From: Synergistaceae bacterium
GTDB taxonomy: Bacteria; Synergistota; Synergistia; Synergistales; Aminobacteriaceae
NCBI GenBank assembly: GCA_031289165.1
Contig: JAITPZ010000024.1
Location: 1 to 13,333 of the forward strand
Length of the DNA: 13,333 bases
Direction of reading: 5' to 3'
The position numbers and the translations under genes are program-made. This document shows, piece by piece, positions 1 to 5,184 of this stretch; positions within the stretch are counted from its first letter, which is position 1; each line of letters starts with the position of its first letter. The notes beneath the pieces are model-generated. The model saw only the letters and a program-made list of their open reading frames with translations. It did no database searches and was not told the origin of the DNA.

Positions 1-1143
1 GATCTTCTCGATGATGGACAGGGCCTTCGAACGGCCGGGGTAGCGGATATAACGCAGGATGACGGACGCCAGAGCCTCGTTGGGATCGACCACGGCGTCA
101 ATGGGCATACGGTCCGGCATGTCGAGGTAGAGCCGCCGCCGCACGACGGCGATGCACTTGTGCGCGCCCAGCGACTTCGCCATCGCGCCGTAGATCAGGT
201 TGACCTCGTCGGACTCCGTGGCGCAGACGTAGCCGTCCGCCTCCCCGATCCCCTCCTCGGACAGCAGCGTCTCGTCCGCCCCGTCTCCGTGCAGGACGAG
301 GGTTCGAGTCAGCTCGGAGGCGAGCTTCTCGCACTGCTCGCGGTCGTGGTCGATCAGGCGAATTTCGACGCCCCGGTAGTTGTGCTCCAGCCGCTGCGCC
401 ACCTGAAAGCCCAACTTCCCGCCGCCCACGACGAACACGCGCTTCAGCGGCCGGGACGAGTGGAGCTGGAAGAGCTTTTCGAGACGCCAGACCTGCTCGC
501 GATAGGACACGACGTAGCAGAGGTCGTTTTCCAGAATGACCGTGTTGCCGTCGGGGACAATATCCTCCGCGCCCTCGCGCTCGATGTAGACGACGATCGC
601 GATGAGGTCGCGGTTTTTCATGCGGAACTCCTGCAGCGAGAGCCCGATCAGCGGAGATGCGGCCGCCACGCGAAAGGCGTAGATGGCCGCCCGCCCGCCC
701 AGAAGCTCCGCCGTGTGGACAGCCGTGCTGACGGAGAGCAGCTCCAGAATCTCGCGGGCGACGGAGCGCTCCGGGGAGAACATCATGTCGATCCCGAGGT
801 CCTGTCCCCAGGTCGGCGAGTCGGTGAACTCGAGCCCGCGCGCGCGGGCGATGACGTGTTTGACGCCCGCGTGCCTGGCGATCCAGCAGGAGAGGATGTT
901 GACCTCGTCCCGATCGGTGCAGGCGACCAGAAAGTCCACGTCGCACCCGTCTCGAACGCCCGCGTCGTACAGCACCTGAGGACGCGCCCCGTTGCCGCGG
1001 ATGACGCGGACGTCGAGTTCCGACTCCACCTTCGTCGCCTGCCCCGCGTCCTGTTCGACGACGTTCACGTCGTGCCCCTCGGTCGAGAGAGTGGCGGCGA
1101 GGGTGATCCCGACCTCCCCCGCCCCCACGATGACGATTTTCAT
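1..1143 (-). CDS. trkA: Trk potassium uptake regulatory subunit TrkA (partial, C-terminus off the left edge)
   Basis: This is the cytosolic NAD(H)-binding gating subunit of a Trk/Ktr potassium transporter, acting on a TrkH/TrkG-type membrane channel that is not in this window. The frame is open for 381 codons from ATG at 1143 to the left edge. TrkA is usually about 450 residues, so roughly 70 are missing. Two RCK units are visible. The first Rossmann fold begins at residue 1 with GAGEVG at 7-12 and an acidic residue at the end of strand 2 (E30). The second begins near 235 with GGGKLG at 240-245 and D265/D267 after its second strand. A TrkA_C-like segment lies between them at about 140-225. 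The start is fixed by the typical MKIVIVGAGEVG opening. It overlaps the thioesterase stop as ATGA and has no clear Shine-Dalgarno of its own, so it is probably translationally coupled. The family call is secure; the ion partner is inferred. Confidence 0.93.
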   Translation of the reverse strand, partial: MKIVIVGAGEVGITLAATLSTEGHDVNVVEQDAGQATKVESELDVRVIRGNGARPQVLYDAGVRDGCDVDFLVACTDRDEVNILSCWIARHAGVKHVIARARGLEFTDSPTWGQDLGIDMMFSPERSVAREILELLSVSTAVHTAELLGGRAAIYAFRVAAASPLIGLSLQEFRMKNRDLIAIVVYIEREGAEDIVPDGNTVILENDLCYVVSYREQVWRLEKLFQLHSSRPLKRVFVVGGGKLGFQVAQRLEHNYRGVEIRLIDHDREQCEKLASELTRTLVLHGDGADETLLSEEGIGEADGYVCATESDEVNLIYGAMAKSLGAHKCIAVVRRRLYLDMPDRMPIDAVVDPNEALASVILRYIRYPGRSKALSIIEKI

Positions 1144-1982
1144 GAGTTCGTCTCGCGGAGGCTTGCCTCGCGGAGGGCCCCGGGTGTGACCAGAGGCGTC
1201 CAGACGGCGGCGAAACGCGCCAGAGGCCGACTTTTTTCTCCATTTTCCCCGCCCCGCGCGTCGAGCATTTCGTACACGAAGGCGCGCGCGCCCTCCGGAA
1301 CGTCCGTATCCGGGGGCATCTCCCCGACGCGCACCGCAATCGCGTCGCCGAGCTTCGCGCTGACGCGGAACTCCGAACGCATTTCGCGGACGCTCCAGGC
1401 CGGCAGGTCCAGAGGGGTCGCCTCGAAGGCCCACTCGAAGTACACGGCGTTATTGACGTGCCCGTTGGCGTCCAGGTCGTGGAAACGCACCGGAAAAAGC
1501 GTCGTGCTGAAACCGGTTTCATCGGATTTCGAGAGTTTTGGGATCGGGGTGAAGTCGGGGTCGATGGGAGGATCGTCGGCCACGTCGGTGAAGATCTCCG
1601 GCAGGTGCTGCCCCGCCCGCACCGGACGGCCCGCGGCGAGGTCGATCAGCACCCAGGAGGTCTTTGCCATCACGAGGGTCTCCGCCCGGTTCGCCTCGTT
1701 GAATACGCGAAAGACACGGAGGGTATGCAATCCGTCGTTCGGCGTGTGCCGGGTCTCGATGGTGATCGACTCGTCCATGCCGGGCAGGCGTCCCGTAACC
1801 TCCAGCTCGTACCGCAGCAGCACCCACGCGTACCCGCGCCCCATCAGTTCGCCGGGCGTTCCCTCCCGGTTTTCCACAGCCAGGGCGGCCGTGTCCTGCA
1901 GAAAATCGAGCAGCCTGCGCAGTTTTATTTCTCCCGCACAGCCCACGCTGGAGGGCATGACGTTCAGTTTTCGCGCGTACAT
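1140..1982 (-). CDS. Acyl-ACP thioesterase (FatA/FatB-like double hotdog)
   Basis: This 280-residue protein matches the acyl-ACP thioesterase family, which hydrolyses acyl-ACP to free fatty acid in the cytosol. It has two hotdog repeats: residues about 1-140, with a helix LLDFLQDTAALAVE at 24-37, and about 155-265. The second repeat contains the hallmark DANGHVNNAVYFEW, giving D171, N173 and H175, with W184 and E187 at the spacings known from plant FatB. The ATG at 1982 is chosen because GGAGG lies 10 nt upstream; an internal ATG at 1958 is a weaker alternative. The gene begins inside the desulfurase gene (19 bp overlap) and its TGA overlaps the trkA ATG, so all three are likely one transcript. 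Bacterial members release medium or long acyl chains, but the chain length cannot be read from the sequence. Family call is confident; physiological role is open. Confidence 0.9.
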   Translation of the reverse strand: MYARKLNVMPSSVGCAGEIKLRRLLDFLQDTAALAVENREGTPGELMGRGYAWVLLRYELEVTGRLPGMDESITIETRHTPNDGLHTLRVFRVFNEANRAETLVMAKTSWVLIDLAAGRPVRAGQHLPEIFTDVADDPPIDPDFTPIPKLSKSDETGFSTTLFPVRFHDLDANGHVNNAVYFEWAFEATPLDLPAWSVREMRSEFRVSAKLGDAIAVRVGEMPPDTDVPEGARAFVYEMLDARGGENGEKSRPLARFAAVWTPLVTPGALREASLRETNS

Positions 1983-3226
1983 TTTTCCAGAGCCTCCATA
2001 AACGAGTCCACATCCTCGAAGGTGTTGAAATAACCGGGCGAAACCCTCAAACTGCCCTGAGGAAAGCTGCCGAGACGCCGATGCGCCAGGGGCGCGCAGT
2101 GCAGACCGGGCCGGGTCTCGAAGCCCTCCCGGGAAAGCCGGTCCGCCAGAAGACCGTTATCCAGAATCCCATCGTTGGAGCTTCTGAAGTTCAGCGAAAA
2201 TACCGGCAGCCGCCCCTCCATCGTCGTCCTGCCCCCCTGGAGCGTGCTCCCCCGAGGCGCGCTCGAAGCCCCGAAGCGTTCCAACCCGTCCAGCAGGCGC
2301 TGCCCGAGTTCCCGCTCGCGCCGTTCGATATTTTCGATGCCCGTCTCCGCGAGCCAGGAGAGCGCGGCGTAAAGCCCGGCAATGCCCGGCAGGTTCGGCG
2401 TTCCGGCCTCGAACTTGTCCGGCATGTCCGAGGGCTGGACCTCGACGTGCGAAAAACTGCCCGTCCCCCCCTCGACCAGGGGCTCGACGCGCCCCGCGAA
2501 GTCCGGGTTCCAGACGATCCCCCCGACGCCCTGGGGACCCATCAGGCCCTTGTGCCCCGTGAAGCACAGGGCGGACAGTCCCCACTCCGCGACTCGAATC
2601 GGCAGTATCCCCGCCGTCTGCGCGGCGTCCACGACCAGAGGGACGCCCCGTTTGCGGCAGACGGCCGCGATTTCTTCCAGAGGCTGGATCGTCCCGCAGA
2701 CGTTGCTGGCGTGGCCGAGAACGACGAGGTCGGCTTTTTCATCGTCAAGGGCCCCCGCCACCGTCTCCGGACGAAGGAGGCCGTCGGGGTCGCAGTCGAG
2801 AAATTCCAGACGAAGCCCTCTCCTCTCCAGCCCCCGCAGCGGCCTGACGACGGCGTTGTGTTCCATATTGGAAGTTAAAACCCTGCCGGAAGCCAAAGCC
2901 CTGCCGGAAGTCGAAACGCCGCCGGAGGCCAAAGCTCCGTCCGAAGGCGGGCCTGAACATAAAAATCCCTTCAGTACGACGTTCAGGGCCTCCGTCACGC
3001 CGGAGCAGAACGTCACGTACCGCGGGTTCCCGTTCTCGAAGCCCCCGAGCAGTCCGGCCAGAAAGACGCGGCAGTCCATAACGACGGAAAGCGTCGTCAA
3101 ATCGCGCTCCGAGGCCGTTCCCCTCGCGAGGTTCGCGCCGCCCCGCGTGATGAAGTCCGCAACGGCCCCCGCGACGCAGGGAGGCTTGGGCCACGTCGTC
3201 GCCGCATTGTTGAGATATACCGACAT
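1964..3226 (-). CDS. Cysteine desulfurase family PLP enzyme (class V aminotransferase fold)
   Basis: A 420-residue PLP-dependent enzyme of the NifS/SufS/CsdA type, which removes sulfur from cysteine as a protein persulfide for Fe-S clusters and thiolation. Visible hallmarks are the start MSVYLNNAATTWPKP, H123 in MEHNAV, DAAQ at 200-203 that contacts PLP, the Schiff-base lysine K226 in TGHKG, and the probable persulfide cysteine C377 in GLHCAPLAH. The GLHCAPLAH ending points to the 'cysteine desulfurase family protein' subgroup rather than classical IscS. It is about 30-40 residues longer than usual because of an insert at about 88-117 made of hexapeptide repeats. The ATG at 3226 has GGAAGG 9 nt upstream. 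It is the first gene of the leftward operon and is divergent from dnaA across the origin. No SufU/IscU partner is present here. Sulfur acceptor unknown. Confidence 0.9.
   Translation of the reverse strand: MSVYLNNAATTWPKPPCVAGAVADFITRGGANLARGTASERDLTTLSVVMDCRVFLAGLLGGFENGNPRYVTFCSGVTEALNVVLKGFLCSGPPSDGALASGGVSTSGRALASGRVLTSNMEHNAVVRPLRGLERRGLRLEFLDCDPDGLLRPETVAGALDDEKADLVVLGHASNVCGTIQPLEEIAAVCRKRGVPLVVDAAQTAGILPIRVAEWGLSALCFTGHKGLMGPQGVGGIVWNPDFAGRVEPLVEGGTGSFSHVEVQPSDMPDKFEAGTPNLPGIAGLYAALSWLAETGIENIERRERELGQRLLDGLERFGASSAPRGSTLQGGRTTMEGRLPVFSLNFRSSNDGILDNGLLADRLSREGFETRPGLHCAPLAHRRLGSFPQGSLRVSPGYFNTFEDVDSFMEALEKCTREN
2883..2954. repeat. Tandem 18-bp repeats inside the desulfurase gene
   Basis: Four successive 18-bp units are seen at 2883-2900, 2901-2918, 2919-2936 and 2937-2954. 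The first two share CTGCCGGAAG; the third differs at a few bases; the fourth is decayed. They keep the reading frame and encode, on the minus strand, the series ALASGG-VSTSGR-ALASGR leading directly into the conserved core V-L-T-S-N-M-E-H. The phase suggests the units arose by duplication of the core VLTS codons. Confidence 0.75.
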
Positions 3227-3430
3227 TCGGAGAAACCTTCCTTATACTAAAAAGTAAAAAAATTATAAAATTATAAAATAAAAGAGCGAAATTACAGGCT
3301 CGGAATAAAACGAAAATAAAACCCGCGCCCCTGAATTTTTAACCGAAACAATCCACAGGTCCCACCGTAATTCCTGTATGATATCATTACAGTTCGCGTT
3401 TATGTGGAAAGCGGCCAGGTCGGTCGCTAC

Positions 3431-3439
3431 TTATCCACA
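3431..3439 (+). promoter_or_regulatory. DnaA box (perfect TTATCCACA)
   Basis: Exact match to the consensus DnaA-binding 9-mer, 118 bp upstream of the dnaA start codon. It belongs to the box cluster of the upstream origin segment. Confidence 0.85.
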
Positions 3440-3465
3440 GAAACTTGGGTTTATGATTGTGAATA

Positions 3466-3483
3466 TGTGTATAATTATCCGCA
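3466..3483. promoter_or_regulatory. Paired DnaA boxes abutting on the dnaA -10 element
   Basis: TTATACACA on the minus strand (3466-3474) fits the relaxed consensus TTWTNCACA. TTATCCGCA on the plus strand (3475-3483) has one mismatch. The two abut back to back, and the candidate dnaA -10 hexamer TATAAT (3470-3475) lies across their junction. DnaA bound here would block RNA polymerase, which fits the autorepression known for dnaA in other bacteria. Confidence 0.65.
3470..3475 (+). promoter_or_regulatory. Candidate dnaA promoter -10 (TATAAT)
   Basis: A perfect TATAAT 81 bp upstream of the dnaA start codon. The best -35 is a weak TTGGGT at 3445-3450 with a long 19-bp spacer, so the promoter may depend on its -10 or on an activator. 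Confidence 0.45.
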
Positions 3484-3507
3484 AAGACCCCACAGGGCCA
3501 TCTCCTT

Positions 3508-3516
3508 TGTGGATAA
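3508..3516 (-). promoter_or_regulatory. DnaA box (perfect, minus strand)
   Basis: TGTGGATAA on the plus strand is the exact complement of TTATCCACA. It lies 40 bp before the dnaA start, in the presumed dnaA leader, so it could contribute to both initiation and dnaA autoregulation. Confidence 0.85.
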
Positions 3517-3556
3517 GTTTATAAGTAACTCCGTGACGGGTCAGAGGTGAACGGCA

Positions 3557-4891
3557 GTGCAGAAAAATCTGCAGACACTGTGGCAGAGCATTATGGACAA
3601 AGCGACGACGCGCCTTCCCGAGGGAACGGCAGAGCTGTGGTTCACAACCTGTTCGCCCGTGACGATCGAGGACGGAGAGCTGGTCGTTGACGTCGCGAAC
3701 ATCTTCATAAAGGAGCGCCTCACCGCCCTGTATCTGAGCGAGCTGAACCGAGCCGCGGCGGAGACGGGAGAGGTCTCCGGCGTCCGTCTGGAGACGACGG
3801 AGACGACGGAGAACGAGGAGCGGCGAACGGAGTGGGTGGCGCGCGCCGAGAAGGCGGCCGCCAGATCCGGGCCGAAGAGCGCCCTGAACCCGAATTACGT
3901 TTTTTCCTCCTTCGTCGTGGGCAAGTCCAACCGCCTGGCCCACGCCGCCAGTCTTGCCGTGGCCGAGACGCCGGGCGAAGCGTACAACCCTCTCTTCATC
4001 TGGGGGGGCGTCGGGCTGGGCAAGACTCACCTGATGCACGCCGTGTGCCACTACGCGCTGGAGAAAAACCACAACCTGAACGTCGCCTACGTCAGCTCCG
4101 AGAAGTTCATCAACGAGTTCATCCAGTCGCTCCAGTCGCGGCAGAGCAACGAGTTCAAAAACCGATACCGCAACGTGGACATCCTTCTGATCGACGACAT
4201 TCAGTTTCTGGGGGACAAGCACTCCAGTCAGGAGGAGTTCTTCCACACGTTCGACACCCTGCGGAGCGCCAACAAACAGATTGTGATCTGCGCGGACTGC
4301 TCACCGGAGAAGCTGCCCCACATCGACGACCGTCTCAAAAGCCGCTTCGCCTGGGGACTGGTGGCGGACATTCAGCCGCCCGACATCGAAACGCGCATCG
4401 CCATTCTGCGCAAGAAGGCCCTGCTCCGAAACTGCGCGATGCCGGAGGAGGTCGTCAACTTTCTGGCCCAGCGCATCCCGAGCAACATTCGGGACCTGGA
4501 GGGCGCGCTCAACCGCGTTATCGCCTGTTCCGAGCTGTCCAGCGACCCGGTCAACATCGACAACACCTCGATATGGCTCAAGGACGTTCTGAAGATGAAC
4601 GAGAAGGGTCCGGCCACGATAGACGCCATCCAGAGCCTCGTCACGGAGGAGTACGGAATAACCCTGGAGGACCTGACCGGAAGCAAGAGAACCGCCGAAA
4701 TCACGCTGGCCCGGCACGTCGCCATGTACCTTTGCCGGGAAAAGACGGACGTCAGCCTGCAGGCCATCGGAGAAGCCTTCAGAAAGAAGGACCACACGAC
4801 GGTCATTCACGCCCACAAGAGAATCGGCCAGCTCATCCGGGACGACGTGAAACTGAAAGAAGTCGTGGACAGCATACGCAGTAAACTTTAG
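3557..4891 (+). CDS. dnaA: Chromosomal replication initiator DnaA
   Basis: DnaA binds DnaA boxes at oriC, forms an ATP-dependent helical oligomer, melts the origin and helps load the helicase. The 444-residue protein has all four domains. Domain I is about 1-78 (LQTLWQSIMDKATTRL, with W28 in ELWFTTCSPV). Domain II is a short linker, about 79-108. The AAA+ domain III carries Walker A GGVGLGKT at 150-157 and Walker B DILLIDD at 208-214, with SRFAWGL at 262-268. Domain IV carries the DNA-binding signature around TGSKRTAEITLARHVAMYL and KDHTTVIHAHKRI (about 375-423; D412, H413, T414, T415). The usual G-R before DHTT is replaced by K-K. The GTG at 3557 is chosen because AGAGG lies 9 nt upstream and no ATG gives a full domain I. 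It is the first gene of the rightward replication block. Confidence 0.98.
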   Translation: MQKNLQTLWQSIMDKATTRLPEGTAELWFTTCSPVTIEDGELVVDVANIFIKERLTALYLSELNRAAAETGEVSGVRLETTETTENEERRTEWVARAEKAAARSGPKSALNPNYVFSSFVVGKSNRLAHAASLAVAETPGEAYNPLFIWGGVGLGKTHLMHAVCHYALEKNHNLNVAYVSSEKFINEFIQSLQSRQSNEFKNRYRNVDILLIDDIQFLGDKHSSQEEFFHTFDTLRSANKQIVICADCSPEKLPHIDDRLKSRFAWGLVADIQPPDIETRIAILRKKALLRNCAMPEEVVNFLAQRIPSNIRDLEGALNRVIACSELSSDPVNIDNTSIWLKDVLKMNEKGPATIDAIQSLVTEEYGITLEDLTGSKRTAEITLARHVAMYLCREKTDVSLQAIGEAFRKKDHTTVIHAHKRIGQLIRDDVKLKEVVDSIRSKL

Positions 4892-4983
4892 GTCGGACCG
4901 CGAATGTGAAATAAATGTGGAACCGAGTGTGAACAAGTTGGGTTTTTCACAAAAGGGGTCGTCGCTCTCGAAAGATATCCCGG

Positions 4984-5014
4984 TTTTCCACGGTCGATCC
5001 ACGGGAGTTCCACG
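4984..5014 (+). promoter_or_regulatory. Phased array of three degenerate DnaA boxes
   Basis: TTTTCCACG (4984-4992), CGATCCACG (4995-5003) and AGTTCCACG (5006-5014) share the core TCCACG at exact 11-bp intervals, about one helical turn, placing them on one face of the DNA. All use TCCACG where the consensus has TCCACA, as does the stronger box at 5062. Such low-affinity, phased boxes are a known DnaA-oligomer nucleation pattern. Confidence 0.55.
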
Positions 5015-5061
5015 CCTTTTTCGCGGGCAACGAGGTTCTGCCGCCGTGGGGTTTGCGCCGC

Positions 5062-5070
5062 TTATCCACG
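5062..5070 (+). promoter_or_regulatory. DnaA box (TTATCCACG, one mismatch) next to the unwinding region
   Basis: Matches the consensus except for the last base. It is the closest strong box to the AT-rich segment and is in the orientation needed to direct a DnaA filament rightwards onto the triplets at 5084-5095. Confidence 0.7.
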
Positions 5071-5083
5071 GAGTTGTTCCGCT

Positions 5084-5095
5084 CTATTACTATTA
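5084..5095 (+). promoter_or_regulatory. DnaA-trio-like triplets
   Basis: CTA-TTA-CTA-TTA on the plus strand means the opposite strand reads 3'-GAT-AAT-GAT-AAT-5'. These are four consecutive matches to the 3'-[G/A]A[T/A]-5' repeat that DnaA grips as single-stranded DNA. The following TTG-CTG triplets (5096-5101) are degenerate continuations. Confidence 0.6.
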
Positions 5096-5123
5096 TTGCT
5101 GTTTTTATATATAAAAAGATAAT
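5096..5123 (+). promoter_or_regulatory. dnaN: Candidate dnaN promoter with a palindromic spacer
   Basis: TTGCTG (5096-5101) and GATAAT (5118-5123) are separated by 16 bp. The spacer, 5102-5117, is the perfect palindrome TTTTTATATATAAAAA. The promoter lies inside the presumed unwinding region, so dnaN transcription and origin opening may influence each other. The hexamers are only partial consensus matches. Confidence 0.4.
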
Positions 5124-5184
5124 AAAAGCAGGGGACATCTTTTTCGTCCTCATTTGGGGATAACCTGCTTTGGGAGGGAATAAC

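Larger units (their letters stand above)
3227..3556. other. Upstream part of the replication origin (oriC), divergent desulfurase/dnaA intergenic region
   Basis: This 330-bp gap contains no gene. Its left half, about 3235-3350, is strikingly AT-rich for this genome, including two ATTATAAA units at 3262-3280. Its right half carries DnaA boxes: perfect TTATCCACA at 3431-3439 (+) and 3508-3516 (-), TTATACACA at 3466-3474 (-) and TTATCCGCA at 3475-3483 (+). Weaker matches lie at 3349-3357 (+) and 3403-3411 (-). Genes diverge on either side. Box clusters next to dnaA at a strand switch are the classic appearance of a bacterial oriC. The region must also hold the promoters of dnaA and of the desulfurase operon; two TATAAT hexamers read leftwards at 3262-3267 and 3270-3275 are candidates for the latter, without a convincing -35. 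Confidence 0.85.
4892..5184. other. Second origin segment between dnaA and dnaN (box cluster, DnaA-trios, AT-rich unwinding site)
   Basis: This 293-bp gap holds no gene. Read from the left it has several degenerate DnaA-box-like sites (such as GGTTCCACA, minus strand, 4916-4924), a helically phased trio of TCCACG cores at 4987-5014, a near-perfect box TTATCCACG at 5062-5070, trio-like triplets at 5084-5095, and an AT-rich stretch at 5084-5127 with a 16-bp palindrome. In Bacillus subtilis and other bacteria with bipartite origins, the unwinding element lies at this same place downstream of dnaA. The order box - spacer - trios - AT-rich DNA matches the 'basal unwinding system' described there. 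The 13-bp spacer between box and trios is longer than in that model, which is the main weakness. Confidence 0.72.

Noticed and set aside
98..1522. Long minus-strand frame spanning the trkA and thioesterase region (474 codons)
   Set aside because: It is out of frame with two genes that have clear family motifs, and its Arg/Gly/Pro-rich product is typical of a shadow frame in GC-rich DNA.
160..2001. 613-codon plus-strand frame opposite trkA and thioesterase
   Set aside because: Antisense to genes with recognised motifs; biased composition and no family features.
5170..5184. Upstream TTG start giving dnaN five extra residues (MGGNN)
   Set aside because: It would place the Shine-Dalgarno inside the coding region; ATG at 5185 matches the usual clamp N-terminus.
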